DNA from: Brugia malayi
Taxonomy: Eukaryota; Nematoda; Chromadorea; Rhabditida; Onchocercidae
Reading direction: 5' to 3'
DNA: 64,000 bases
NCBI RefSeq assembly: GCF_000002995.4
Contig: NW_025062479.1
Coordinates: 19,588,721-19,652,720 of the forward strand
The position numbers were made by a program, and so were the translations under genes. Positions 1 through 12,832 of the stretch are shown piece by piece (position 1 is the first letter of the stretch; each line of letters begins with the position of its first letter). The notes beneath the pieces were generated by a model, which was not told the origin of the DNA, did no database searches, and saw only the letters and a program-made list of their open reading frames with translations.

Positions 1-10
1 TCTTTTTCAG

Positions 11-1539
11 CAATTCATATCGTATGTTACAAAATGAACTTGATTCCTCATCAGGACATATTAGAACACTTTCGACCGAAATATCAAATTTACAACGACA
101 GCTCACCATTGTCACTGAATCTCACAAAAAAGAGCAAGTTATCCACTCGCTTTTATCCGTATTAGTTATTCATTATTGCAAACATTGTTTTTACTGTTGG
201 AAATAATTCGTGTTTAGTAAAGTCGTCAAAAATTTTGGTCATAAAATTCAGCATTGTCTTTCAGAATCACGCTCCACCTTTTTTTTGAAAACAAGTCCCA
301 AAAGCCGTACGTCATATTTCTAGATTGTCAGAACAGCGGCGAGAATTCGAATTACATTTTGCTTCTGAAGCAAAACTGAATAATGAATTATTGACTCAAA
401 TTGATGCAAGTATTATTTCACATAATCAAGAAAAGGAAAATTTGTTGGTAATTGCTCGACAAGAACGTAAAGGCTTAGAGGAAGAAATGGAACGTTTAAG
501 ACGTATGTTGGATGAAGAAGTGATGCGACGAAAAGAAATGGAAAAGATTCAAGTGGCAACGGCTACGCAGAATGTAGCTATCCAATTGCAGAAATCTTCT
601 AAATATATTCTGCCGTTCAGGTCTGAAAAATTATGGTACCCTAAGTGCGATTAGTATTGCAAGCTTTATGCATTATTTCTTGAATATCTTTTTGTCAAGT
701 TAAATGAATGTGTAATCGATTCATTGAGTTTGAAAAACAAACCACGCAATCTGTGTTTCGTACTGTACTTTTTACAAATTCACACAAAAGTAATAACTTA
801 TCCAGGGACATCTGTTATAGCACCTATCTGATTCGACCCTCAATAGAGACCGCAGATGCAGTTGAAAAAGATATCAAATGTGATGATAATGATGAAAAAT
901 GCGAGGAAAAGTCACTCGAAGAAGTAATTTATGGGGAATCTGAAGAACTGATTATAACTGATATTCGGAACCAAGCGGATACTTCAGTAACATCACAGAG
1001 TATTACCCAAATAATTACCAAACAAGTTCGATTATGCTTTCGATAACGATCTTGATCAGTATCGTGATTATTTCATTTACTGTTCGATTGAGTTTGAAAA
1101 ATGAAAGTTAAACTTCTTTCCATAAACTTCTTCGGAGATGAAGAAAAGTTTGATTTGGTATGCTGAAGCTCATTTCATTTTTAGTATGATCCGCAAAGAA
1201 TGAAAGACTATTGTATCTCACAGTGATGTAATAACACTCAGTAAAGAACATTTCCGAGGAAGTTTATGGAAAATTCACTGATTAATGCATATTTTATGAA
1301 ATTTGGTTTAGTTGGAACATACGCGAGAGCTTTTGAATGAAACAGAAGCAACAAATGCAAAATTGGTAGAGCAAGCGAAACTTTTGAAGGAAGAGATTCG
1401 CAGAATGGAACGTGATCGGGAGCGTCAAAGTCATCTGACCAATACTGAGTATTTAAAAAATGTTATCATGAAGGTAAATGAGTTTTTTTTTTTTTTTGAA
1501 ATTCTCCACACTATGTCAGAAATAGACATCTCCTAGACG

Positions 1540-1575
<36 letters not shown>

Positions 1576-2523
1576 ACAAATAGCTGAAATTTGATAGGAA
1601 TTTGGGCTGTTGATTTTTGAACTGATTTTCGATAGATGTGCTTTTCTGCCAGAAATTTCTGTGATCTGTATTTATAAGAACTATTTTCCCTCAGATGCAT
1701 TCATTATTACTCTTCACAAAAGCAATGTTACATCATATCAGTTATGATCTCAACCAGTTAGGTTTTTGGGACTGCTTCTTGGAATTTGATTTATGATATA
1801 GTTGTGTAAATCTAGTGATATATCGACCTCTGTAAATCCAAATATTTCTTTAATAAATGTGTTGCCACTGCAGCAATGATATATTTCCATGTTTATATAA
1901 CCAGATGTTTTAAGAAGATTTTTTATTTGATTTTTGTTAGTTCATTGCACCAGAAAAAGTTACCGATGAACGTGGTCGTCTGATACCTGTTCTGACAACG
2001 ATGTTGAAATTAAGCAATGATGAAGTGAATTTACTCATTCAGGTGGCCGAAGGTATATTCTTTATCGCTTGTCAATCGCTAGAAGTTAAATTTGAAGTTT
2101 TCGTAAGAAAATAGCTGAAACTGAAATTGATCAGAATATGGATGGAATTGGGAAACATTAAATGTATCGAAAAATTAGCCAACATTTTTCATGTTTTGAT
2201 GATGCAAATAGAACCAGCGATACTTGAAATTACATTATCTTAGAACTTCTCCAGATAAGCCTTTTACAATAAACACAAACGAAAAAAAATGGAAGGGATT
2301 TACTGTACGTGTTCTTCCTAATTTTTTCATCCGGATTCTGATCAGATTTTTTCAATCACTTCAGCAGTAATATCTTGAGTGCACTTCATCTCCTGTTTTC
2401 ATATTCCTGCCAGTTGTAAAACTTGCTAAATTTAATAATTAAGTTTTAATTTTAGCGGATGTTGCAACGAATAAAACGGCTGCGTCGAGTTGGAGAAACT
2501 ATATTTGGTCTGGTTTATCCTAA
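11..2523 (+). CDS. GRIP-domain golgin, C-terminal part (GCC88/golgin-like)
   Basis: Six exons can be joined in phase: 11-137, 337-620, 821-1025, 1312-1473, 1941-2053 and 2456-2523 (stop TAA at 2521). The gene enters from the left edge, so the N-terminus is missing. Most of the visible part is charged coiled coil rich in Glu, Lys, Arg and Gln (for example EEMERLRRMLDEEVMRRKEM and LLKEEIRRMERDRERQ). The last about 70 residues are a GRIP domain: it opens with TEYLKNVIMKF, carrying the Tyr that in this family contacts Arl1, followed by RLIPVLTTMLKLSNDEV and a Trp-containing tail. GRIP golgins dimerise through the coiled coil and are brought to the trans-Golgi by Arl1-GTP to capture endosome-derived vesicles. 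An acidic spacer (KSLEEVIYGESEELI) lies between coils. GCC88 (GCC1) is the nearest guess, but golgin-97 or GCC185 cannot be excluded. The 137/337 junction is the least certain. Confidence 0.85.
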
Positions 2524-4565
2524 AAGTTTATTTTTTTTTTTATTCCTTTATTCGTTATAAGCTTTTGAAAAAAAGAGCCTTGCTTACTTTCAGTTGAAGC
2601 ATCCTTCTATTTGCTTCTCATTTTCACTTTTTTTATTCTGTTATTTCGGGAAATTTTCCACCAAATAGTTTTGTAAATAGTTTAAAAGAAAAGCTTGTCC
2701 AGCAAACACTTTTTTATCGAAAGTTCTAATCCGTTTTCATTAACTATGAAATTCTTTTCTCCTAAGTTTTTATCCATATTTGCAATTTACTCGTTTGCCG
2801 ATTTACTCCGATTAGTTAAATTATCTACTTCTGTTGAAACTTCTATGACTTCATCTGCTCTTAACAATTCAACATTGTATAATAGTCCCAGCCTTATCAC
2901 ACCTCTTATTTAGCGTATGTAAAAGGATTTTGTTTATACCTTTTAGTTTTGCAAGATTTTTAATTGCAAAATTTAATACTGTGATATGTACCATAATGCA
3001 ATTTATGAGTTTCCTCTAGGTGCTTTCAAAACATTATTTCCAGCTGTATTCCATTTTTAATGTAATTAATAATGCGATACTTCACTCGAAAATTTCAGAT
3101 AACCATTTTATTTTTATATTTTGGAGTTGGAACAGAATCATTCTGTCAAGGCTGTCTGACTCCGTTTTTACGTCGTTTTCTTCATTACCATTTAATGAGG
3201 TGCCTGGTGTTTTTATTAAGAGAATTTCATTATTAAAGGAACTATTGTATATTTCATAAGCAATTCATAGTATACGAAATGGTGATAGTAAATCACCTCT
3301 ATTCTATTACTTCGAAATATAAGAATAAGTTCAACAAAAAAAAAAAAAATGTAGAAATTTATTACGAAAAATGAGAATCAGCTGTTATCAAGCCTTCTTT
3401 TCCGAACTTTCCGTAACTTTCAACATATTACTGTCGCATCCTGATTTACGTAAAGAAATCCCTTAATTGCTGATTATCTATGTTACTGACATGAGTTCTT
3501 CATCAATGCAGATTACATCTTACTGCCTACGTGATAAATCTGACTAATCTGTAAAGTTTATGCTTCAAATGAAATTTGAAGTGAAAAAAAAAAAAAAAAA
3601 AAAAAAAAAACTTATGCTTTTTAAATCCTTCCATCTAACAACACCAGGGAAATGCTATTGTAAAAACATAGTGATATCTGGTTCGAACTAAATACCATCA
3701 GTCGATATTGGCATCCTTTACACTAGATTCACAAAAGAAAGATAATAGAAATGATTCGTTTACGTTCTAGCTGACAGGATTTCAACTTTATTATGACTTT
3801 CCCAATGCACAAATGGTTTTATGCTTTTAAAATCAATAGTAGAAGCGTAAAAATATTTCCAGAAAAAAAAGAAAAGAAAAAAAATAAAATAAGCAACTGA
3901 AGTTTATTGGTTCAGTTTAAAATTTGTTTGAAACTGTTTTTTTGAAGCATCCTTCCAACATTCATTTTTATTTTTATTTTATATGTTCGGTGTTTAACGT
4001 GCCACTCTTGTATATGAGTGTATCGTCCATCATTTGGATTGAAATCCAGTCACTGGATTTCAATTTTTATCCTCCGCTACGTTTCGTATTTTTTTTCCAG
4101 CAAAAATATATCGTGTGAATAGTTTCCATTTATTGATGACTTGAACTGAATTGTAACTGATTAATTAATAAATGCAAAGAGAGCCAAATCTAGAGATGGA
4201 AGAGCGAAAGTGTCCTGAACTTTTAAAATAATTCCTAAACCTATAGTCTACATGATAATGGTGGTAACGATATTAATAACATAATTAGCGACATGGGCCA
4301 CCAAAAAGTGTAAGTCTCAAATATGACGTTTTAAAAACATATACTAACACAAACGTTTTAAAAACATATACTAACGTTACTGAATTAAGTAAAAATCAAT
4401 TCCACTTATCTTCTTTTACCATTTAAATCTAAACTTTCGAGTTGCTTTTCTCATGACTTCCTATCTATTTTCCACATATGTGAAACGACTAAACAGATCG
4501 AAATGACCACTGCATCTTGCAAAGGAACTGATCAGTAAAATCTACGACAGCAGGAAACATTTTGT
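2524..4565. other. Intergenic between convergent genes; antisense coding-like stretch 2790-3260
   Basis: No gene could be built here. It holds poly-T/poly-A runs (3582-3610) and a 27-bp tandem duplication (about 4328-4376). Open frames exist on both strands between 2695 and 3260. The minus-strand reading is more protein-like (a segment reading TPGTSLNGNEENDVKTESDS near 3150-3220, and one reading VIEVSTEVDNLTNRSKSANE ending in a stop near 2795). The best splice between them creates an in-frame stop, so it is not called as a gene. Confidence 0.5.
4327..4376. repeat. Short tandem duplication
   Basis: The 22-base block acgttttaaaaacatatact.. occurs twice, starting near 4327 and 4354, separated by a few bases. 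It lies in intergenic sequence and looks like a simple slippage duplication. Confidence 0.7.
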
Positions 4566-6001
4566 TTAGTTCGAAGCACCATCCTGCAAGTTTAGCGGCA
4601 TTATCATATCCAGCTGCTGATTCTAAAATAGAGAATTTTAGTGTTTACGATGGTAAGGAATAAATTTCTTAACATTTTTTATTCAGAAGTGTAGATAAAA
4701 AAAAGCTAGAGATTTTAGACGACTTTAACTGCAGAGTTCTTGTCATGAATAATGTGTATATAAAATATATGGGAATCTGATGAACACCACTTTGAAATAC
4801 AAATTTAATTTCAAAAATCTTAAAAACAAACCTCATGATTCCACATGATCGGCTGACACTCAATACATATTTCCCGACAGCAAAGTGATGCGGAAAAAAG
4901 AGATAGTACCAGTTGCAAGATAGTTGCTGCAATAATCCCAGCATCCAAACGATACTCAGTCCCCAATCGTGTCATCAAACTATAAATTTACTCGTTAACT
5001 CCTTCAACTACAAGTCAAGACCTTACTTATCGTATTGCAAAACTGCATTTTAAATTTAACTCGCAAATTAATAAAATGCCAAGATCACATATTAATAGTT
5101 CTAGTAGATCAAAATACAGAAAACAAGTTCACAATATTATTCCAGAACAAGAACAAATTGATAACCGGAACAACTGACAAGCGATACCTTCTCTTGTTGT
5201 CGTCAATATTTTCGCCACAAAGGATTTGACATCGACTATTTTCCGGCAAACTAGTCGCTAGCAGATGCCAATCACATTCACCGAAACATTCAGCCTAAAA
5301 AACAAAAACTTTGGTTCTTTTCATCCAACAGTTCAATATAGTTTAACAATGGATGTCATTTTAAGAAATTTACAAACCTGGTAAAAATGTATATCGAAGC
5401 TAGAAACAATTACAATTGCTGGTACGAAAATAAGGATTGCATGCAGATTCATTACCATGAATGCCAATATTAGACCACGACGATGACTGGCTGAACCACA
5501 AATTCCAATGATACTGAAGAGTATATCATTCAAGGATCGAAAATTAGATTTGCTTTTCGTAAATAAGAGTAACACGTCTTTTCTTCTTACCTTGGTGTTT
5601 ATTTGCATGTGTCTACACAAGATCCTTTCTAGTTCATAAAGGAAGTATTACCCCGTTAAGATGAAGTAGAACGAGCAACATTCCTCAAGACCAATCATTC
5701 GAATTGTATGAATTCGTGAGCTCATATAATCTGCTAATGCAGCCAATATAAAAATTATCAAACCAAGCACAACGTGGCATTGCGCTAGGCACTGAAAATT
5801 AAAAAAAAAAAGTGTTTTTTTACAGACTGTTTTTCCGAAGTAAACATAACTTCTTCTGAACATGAACCACACATCATTCCACTTATACCTACGGCATTTG
5901 AACATACAAAAGATGGAAAAAACCTTGAGCAATCCATGCGATCGGAGCATTCTGTCAGAGCGCCATTCATTCGATCCAAGAGTAGTATGCAACAAGGACA
6001 T
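4566..6001 (-). CDS. Four-transmembrane protein (tetraspan/MS4A-like topology)
   Basis: Six exons join without a frame break: 5924-6001, 5652-5791, 5378-5513, 5188-5294, 4832-4979 and 4566-4622, giving 221 residues. Four hydrophobic helices are visible: HVVLGLIIFILAALADY; CSFYFILTGIIGICGS; GLILAFMVMNLHAILIFVP; and AGIIAATILQLVLSLFSAS followed by a Cys-rich CCREICIEC tail. Between helices 3 and 4 is a loop with paired cysteines (ECFGECDWH, SRCQILC), as in tetraspan proteins that form extracellular disulfides. The ATG at 6001 sits just after an AG acceptor-like ggttcag, which would suit trans-splicing. An alternative first exon (donor at 5823) would give a Cys-rich N-terminus instead. The family is not firmly identified: the helix 2-3 pattern resembles MS4A/CD20-like proteins, but this is topology only. 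No function can be assigned. Confidence 0.7.
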
Positions 6002-7416
6002 GCTGAACCACTAGCACGCTTAGTTAAGGAAGAATAATAGCAACAGGAATGCTCACATTTCTTCTTCTACGTGGTTCATTTTTTTCAAATCTTTCAGTGG
6101 CAGTGTTGCAATTTACGTCTTCCCCTCACGATTCGTTCATTTCAACTGAAATCAATAAAGCATCATGAATTATATCTAAATGATACAAAGAAAGACTTTT
6201 GGAATTTGAAAGATGAAACTTCGGAGATACTCAATATCCTGCAGTGAGAGCAACTGTAAGTAAACTATACACACTTGGTAGCCAAATCAAATTCGTCTGC
6301 CTTGTCCAGTAACACGACAATGCTTAGTTACACAAAGTTGCAGCCAAGCATTCAGCATTGGTTTAAGCATTCAAATACCGCAGCGTTCACATGCAAGTGC
6401 ACTCTGCATGCAGAACTTTACCTACAAGTTAGATTTCAACGACAAGTCAGTTGCTGCAGTCAATAACATGGATGAACCAACATTTCTGTCATACAGTTAT
6501 ATCTGCACTGTCCTCGAGCGGTTTCATATATAACATGAGCCTCGACCCAAACACTGGCAGAGACTCGTGCCAATACCACTGCATTATGAGGAACTCCCGT
6601 CAACCTCAATATGTCAACTGGATGTGACGCCCCTGCAAGTGACGTCAGTAGGAGTAGAGAAGCTGAGAAGTGAGGAAAGTTAACATTAAATGGAAATCAA
6701 TGTCACTCAGATAGATATACGTATGTTGAGTATGTTAGTGTTTACGAGAATTTGTATATTGGTGCATATGGGTTATGTATGTAGTGTGTGCGAATGTATG
6801 TGTCTGTGTGTGTATGTGTCTATGTATAAATGCGCATATGTGCAACAGATAACAACAGAAGATGAGTGGGATGGAATAGGAGGGAGAAAGGGGAGTGTGC
6901 ATTGGGCATAGTAACTCTGTTGACAGTTAATCGTGTCGCATGAATTGCTGGACGTGGGACATGGAAGTGGAGAGGACACTGGGGGCGGTAGGAGTAGCAA
7001 TCAGTTGTGTCGTTCAGTGTTGAAATGAAGGGAAATCATCGTTTTATTTGTTGAGCAATGTCAAGCAAGATACATAAATTTGCATAGAATACAGAACTTA
7101 TGTCCAACTTTCTGCTTTGACTGTTGTTTGGGGATTTTGTTGATGATATCGCTATATAAGCATTGAGCAAAAGTTAGGTTTAAGAGTCAACAAGTTACTG
7201 TCATTATTTAAAGCTGGATATGACTGAGGATATTTCATTTTCCCATCTTCTTTCTCTCAAAAAAATCTTTCTTTAGTACCTGTGGGGGAATGGAACTGTT
7301 TGAATAGTCACAAATTTTTTATCACCAAATAAAAATTAATAGAATTTAATTGGCCTTTCCAGTTATCCAAAGATGTCATATTCCCGAAAGTAACTTGTCG
7401 TATTCTTGTTTGAATT
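6002..7416. promoter_or_regulatory. Intergenic; GC-richer patch with CRE-like site and TG repeat
   Basis: No coding region was found. Between about 6480 and 7020 the sequence is clearly less AT-rich than its surroundings. It holds a perfect palindromic TGACGTCA at 6640-6647 (the CREB/ATF consensus), a TG-rich low-complexity run (6770-6845) and a purine-rich stretch (6855-6900). It lies upstream of the minus-strand four-helix gene and downstream of the next minus-strand gene, so it may be the promoter region of the former. That role is an inference from position only. Confidence 0.4.
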
Positions 7417-9930
7417 TCAAGAATTATTTGATTTAATCCGTCGATCAGCTTTGCCAGTAATTACAATGTTGTAAATAACAATGGAAATTGCAATTATATG
7501 ACAGATATTAACGAAAATCATTGTAATGCGATACAACGTCCACGTGAAACAACGACGAATGTTCTCCCTGGAGATAGTGAAATCAGATATATATTAAAGG
7601 AATAATTCACAAAAGCAGGTTCAATAAACTTAATACAAAGTTCACAAAGGAACTTCGAATTCATTACTGCTTCCTCATTAGCTTGTTTTCTGTTGACAAT
7701 AACTATGACATAGTAGGAATTACAAAGAGAATAACTTACTTGGTGTCATGCTTTGGATTAAGCGGTAGGCAGCACCAAAAGAAGCGCAATTTAGTGAACT
7801 TGACGATGCCCCATGTCAAAGCAATCAATTTGATCCAGGAGACAAGACGTGCTGGACTTGCTATAGGCATACTCGGTTCATATGCGAACAACACATTTAG
7901 TAAAATTGGTAATGGTACCTAAAAATGATAGATTACGGTGAACTATATATATATATTATATGTATGAGAAGTTAGTTGAATATTTGATTTTATTTCTCCT
8001 CATCCACGACATTTTCACTTTTTTTCAACATCAAGCGATCAGAAGCACAAATTGTACCAATAATACGGAGAATAGCAAATGTTAATCCTTTTCAAACCTC
8101 CATGTTAAATTGTTATTTAGCAAAAATTTTCTAAATACGAAATCTGGATACAAAAAATTTTTGCAAAGCAATAATTTGAGAAATATACCATAAACCATCG
8201 TTCTTAAAAAAGGAAAATTATTGGTAACCAATTTGCTTAGAGAATTAAAAATAGTTCATAAAGACTTCACACATTTTCAAAAATCATTTAAAATTGTTCG
8301 TATGCCTAATATCGATATAAAGTAACTTACTTCCAGACTTATATGAAGTCTCGACTTACATTAAAATGATTAATAGGATAAACTTGTGTAGAAATAAATA
8401 TAACTATGGTAGGTTTGAAAATAAACGGTATAAAATGCTTACTTCTTCAGCAGCAAGTACTAGTGATTTAGCTAATCGCGCATTAAAAACATTTTCACAA
8501 TCATTCTTCAGTGTCAAGCAAACATCAGTCATCTCAAAGACATAAACAATCACAGAAATGCCAGTGAAAAAGAAATAACCATAAGCAGCCAAAAAAGCTG
8601 CGTCACTGTGGAAATTCGGCAAAAATTCCGCTATCCTGTAAAGATTTTGACAGAAATCTTTTCATAGAAACATAAGACTTTGAACATTTTTTAAAACACT
8701 CAGAGCTCTTATGCTTGCGTAGTAATTGAAGACAACGTTAGGAATTAAAATTAATGAACAAGGTGGAGGTATTTGCATCGAAGTTGGAAATTTCATAAAC
8801 TTCAGCTTGATTTACTGCTTCCTCTTTCTTCTACTACCAGATCGAACGTTAAAGCATGAGGAAGGGATCGGAGATAGAATACGGTGATATTTACACCCTT
8901 TTCTTCCTCTGATCCTCTTCCCAAATCAGTAGTTGATTTGAGGGCTAATTATAATGTTGTTACTTTTTTTTTTTTTTTTTTTTTTTATTTGATGGAGAGC
9001 AATATTTAATCCATTGATAACTACGGACTTGCTGCAAAATAGAAAATCGGCTATCAGATCGAGAGTTGAAGCAAAAAGGGTCACGACAGCAACAACTCGT
9101 AGAGGTGGTGCCCATTCCAATGTGTCCCTGTAAAACAGTAAACGGTGTTTCCTGATATTCTTAACACTTTTAAATTATTTCAATTCTAATCATTGTGTAA
9201 ACTGACTAGAATGGCAATAGTTTAACGGTAAGGAAATCAAGTTGGAATATATTTGCGAATTTAGTAGAGAAAGTATTTAATGGATAGATTATTTTTCCAG
9301 CAAACAAATTTATGCATTATTGCTTCCTTCATATTGATTCTATAGTCCGCGCAAAAAACAGAATTATAGAATTACTTCGGGCCACCACTTCTTGACCATA
9401 CAAGTCGGTAACCCATTCCGGATAACACCTGAAATCAAAATCAGATTTTCAAAGAATGCTAACATAAACTCGCTTGGGCGAATTAATGGAAAAAATGAAG
9501 ATATATAAATAAGTTAACAAAAAGCAGTGCAAATTTTAAATAGTTTAAAGGCTGGCTCTCATGAACTAGAAAAATAGAACAACAATTTTTTTTTTTTTAA
9601 TGTTCGCATCACAGCTGAAATTGAAACTGAGATGAGTATTTTAACTGAAACAGTTTCTGAGAACTTGATAGTGATGGAGAAAGCACAGAAAACTGGGAGA
9701 TCAAAAAAAAAGAAAAAAATTGATGGATGTGATCGGAAGGAAGTAGGGCAGTTGCTATGAGAAATGTTTCTTTATTGTGAGAACAAATAAGCATCCTCCA
9801 TCATACGCGGTTGAATTTCGATGACAGCTATGTTTTAAAACATTCATTCATCTTATTTTACTTCTCGAGAAAATTCGAGAGAAAGCTGTTCAATTTCTTT
9901 GAAGACAGAACTTCCTACATGCTCTGACAT
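7417..9930 (-). CDS. Multi-pass membrane protein of unknown family (247 aa)
   Basis: Six exons join in phase: 9862-9930, 9376-9428, 9029-9127, 8443-8635, 7740-7918 and 7417-7567, from ATG at 9930 to TGA at 7417. The short N-terminus (MSEHVGSSVFKEIEQLSLEF) has no signal peptide. Hydrophobic segments are LRVVAVVTLFASTLDLIADF, AAFLAAYGYFFFTGISVIVY, LPILLNVLF, WIKLIALTWGIVKF and TMIFVNICHIIAISIVIYNI, suggesting about four to five membrane passes. The tail is basic (GKADRRIKSNNS). A Cys pair (CLTLKNDCENV) follows the second helix. I do not recognise the family; it could be a nematode-restricted membrane protein. The donor at 9028 (gtccgt) is non-consensus and is the weakest junction, but the reading phase requires it and all other junctions have good consensus. 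Confidence 0.65.
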
Positions 9931-11451
9931 GGTGATTGATGTAGAGTAGGGCAGAATGCAGTACTCATAAATTAGGCCAAGAAATATCACTAGGAAAATG
10001 GATGTTTTCTAATTTCGAAGCTGTCGTAGCATTTTAGAAATTATATAAAATTTATATAAATACATTTATACAAAAAATCTAGACAGAGGATGCGACAGCA
10101 TTTAATGGCACTCAATACGATACTATGATGTATAAAGTTTGTCATCCATTAGCTTATGCTATCACCTAGGAATACTGTTTATTTTCTCCTCATTAATTTT
10201 CTGATTTAGATAATTAGTATTTTATTTCAAAAGAACAAATGAAATGATAATAAATAGAGTAAGAGTTTTAGAAAGACCCTAAAACCGAACCATAATCCAA
10301 TTTTACTCAATCGACATTCGGAAAAAAATTTGGTTTCGAATCGGTGAACTACTGCTTTCAATGCAGTCAATAATTCCGCTCCAGGTAATCATCAAATTCC
10401 TGCTGGCTTTATCTGATAACAGCAAGTGGTAGAAAGTAGCTAAAAGTAGTGGCAAGTAGTGCTAAGTGACAGCAAGTGGTTTAAGAGTAATTTTACCACT
10501 TTTACGCTAGTGATGCTTTGGAGTATTATTTAGAGTATATTAATACAAAGACATGCAAAGGCGAAAATTAACACACATTGAACAGAAATAATAAAAAGTG
10601 CGGGCTATGGGAAAAAATTGAACATTAGCAAGGAGACGTGCTTTCAAAAATTAAAAAAGGGAAGGAATAAAACAAAAAAAGTAATATTTAGGGAAAACTT
10701 TCAAGAATTAAGATTTATTCAATATGATGCATAAAATAAATGAAGTTTATAAAAAATATAAGGAAAGATTTCGTAAAATGATAAATATAATAGACAAATG
10801 TAAAATGGTACGAAAATAATTTTTTTTTTTTTTAAGAAAAACATACGAAAGTGAAATCAGTGATCAAAAAAGAAAAGATGAATTGCTAAATAAAGAAGAC
10901 ATTGTGCAAAAAAGAAGGAAAAAAAGCTAATTTAACAGAAAATTAGGAAAAAATTCGAGTTATTGCAAGAAAGAAACTATAAATTCTTCGAAATTTCAAA
11001 ACCAAGGTCTCCAAAGAAATTAGGATAAAAAACTTCAAACATATGCTAACCATAAGTGAAAAATAAACCTGTTGCAGATAAAACTCTTAATTGCTACTGC
11101 AAAAAAGAAAAAAAAAGAGGAAAAAGAAAAATGAAAAACAAAATTGTAAACAAATGATAACTATAATTTACCTAAATAAGGAAATAAACCATAAAAAACG
11201 ACGAACGAAAAGCAAATAATAAACGAAACGGATCCCATAGATTGTTTTGCCACTAATAGGCCATTGCACTTAGGTATAAAGAATAAGGAAGAGGGGAAGA
11301 AAAGGACAATGAATGCTCCGGATCGATCTTTAATAATAATTTTAATTAAATGAAGATATGTTTATTGCATAAATGATTGGCATATAGCTAGAGTTAAAAG
11401 ACCAGTAAAACTTAAACTTTAATACATAGAAGAAAAAAATGTCCATATATA
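9931..11451. other. Gene-poor intergenic sequence
   Basis: No coding exon was recognised. Local features are imperfect agcaagtggt-type repeats at about 10411-10475 and long A-rich purine stretches from 10560 to 11220. Confidence 0.5.
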
Positions 11452-11975
11452 AGTTAGAGGACACCGAAACGTGCAAAGGATCAAAATCTCCGTCAAAAGC
11501 TCTCCCATTCGGTAATACTGCTGTGAGTGATTTCACAGTAAGTAGAACAAAGAAATTTTCCAGAAATAAAACAAAGGAATTTTCGAAAAGTTTTTGATGA
11601 CATTAAAGTTGCCATAATATTTCGAGTAATCGCCAATGATCACTCTTTTCCTTTTCTGATATTTTAGTGACATTAAAAATAGTCATAGTTTTACAAATCT
11701 GATGAAAGTAATAGTCGCATATTCTTGACAATTTCATCACTTTTCCTGTGACCCTAATAGCACAATGCATATATAGACAATGTAAATATAACGAATTGTT
11801 TATAAAACTATAACTTTTAATGTTATCAAAAATATTTCAATTTAATTACTGTTTATTTTTATCCATTAAATAGATGTTTTTGATATTTTTTTGATAATTC
11901 TTCATTATTTTTTTTTTAAAAATAGATAAACTTTTTGATAAAGCCATGCTATTATTAAATGCACAAATTTAGTGC
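11452..11975 (+). repeat. Left inverted-repeat arm of the foldback element
   Basis: This is the complement of 12371-12832, with scattered substitutions and small indels. The outer end AGTTAGAGGACACCGAA is exactly mirrored. The inner limit is approximate because similarity fades into AT-rich sequence. Confidence 0.75.
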
Positions 11976-12370
11976 TTAATGTATCAAAAATTGCTTCCGT
12001 GAGATCTTCTGACCCGACAGCCAAACATAGATTCGATTGTTAGAAAGTTCCAGCTGTTTGTTCACTAACTTTCTTTGTTCTAAACCAAATGTACTTTGCA
12101 ATGTCGAAATATTCTTCCAGTCTGGCAGTCACTTCTATGAGCAACTACCATAATGTTACAAAGCAATTCCCATGATATAAAGAGTAAAGATGACCCGCCA
12201 GTGACAGCTCTTTATTCAATGTAATCGTTTTGGGTCAAATTTTATTGTAAGTCAATGCTCACTACATGAGTTAAACCTAATGTCTTAATTAGTTCTTCAC
12301 TACCAGAAAGCTTGAATTCAACCAAAAGAGAGATGACATATTATAACTTTATTTTGCGAAAATTATAGTT

Positions 12371-12832
12371 AGCTTTACTAAATTTGCATATTTAATATTA
12401 ATATGTAGCTTTATCACAATGTTTGATTTATCTGTTTTTTTCCGAAAATAACAAAAATTTACCAAAAAATATCAAAAACATCTATTTAATGCGACAAAAA
12501 CAAACGGTAGTTAAATTGAAATATTTTTGATAACATTAAAAGCAGTCATAGTTCTACAAATGATTCGTTATATCTATATATGCATTGTGCGATTAGGATC
12601 ACAGTAAAAGTTAAGGAAATTTATCAAAAAGAATATGCAATTATTATTTAAATCAAAAAAGTAAAGGAGTTATCATTGGCCATCACTTGGAATACTACGC
12701 CTACTTTGATGTCATCAAACACTTCTGGAAAATTCCTTTGTTCTTCCACTTATTCTAAAACAATTTACATTACTGAATGAGTAAGCTTTTGGCGGGGTTT
12801 TGATGTTTTGCATGCTTCGGTGTCCTCTAACT
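12371..12832 (-). repeat. Right inverted-repeat arm of the foldback element
   Basis: It mirrors the left arm and ends CGGTGTCCTCTAACT. It is about 60 bp shorter than the left arm, which suggests deletions after insertion. Confidence 0.75.

Larger units (their letters stand above)
11452..12832. mobile_element. Foldback / MITE-like element with long inverted repeats, TA-flanked
   Basis: A large imperfect inverted repeat is visible by eye. The left arm runs from AGTTAGAGGACACCGAA at 11452 to about 11975; the right arm runs from about 12371 to the complementary TTCGGTGTCCTCTAACT ending at 12832. Matching inner landmarks include tagatgtttttgatattttt (11872-11891) against its complement near 12465-12485, and gcacaatgcatatatagac (11760) against tatatatgcattgtgcg (about 12575). 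The arms are about 460-525 bp with numerous mismatches; the loop is about 395 bp. TA lies immediately outside both ends (11450-11451 and 12833-12834), the target duplication expected of Tc1/mariner-type elements. No transposase reading frame is present, so it is presumably non-autonomous and old. Confidence 0.8.

Noticed and set aside
2695..3259. Possible two-exon minus-strand gene opposite plus-strand open frames
   Set aside because: The antisense reading is protein-like, but the only good donor (phase 2) and acceptor create a stop at the junction, and no family is recognised.
3660..3730. tRNA-like T-loop sequence (ctggttcgaactaaat)
   Set aside because: No matching A-box or cloverleaf arms could be found around it.
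6275..7000. Open frames on both strands over the TG-rich region
   Set aside because: They follow low-complexity sequence (TG and purine repeats), with no start context, splice sites or domains.
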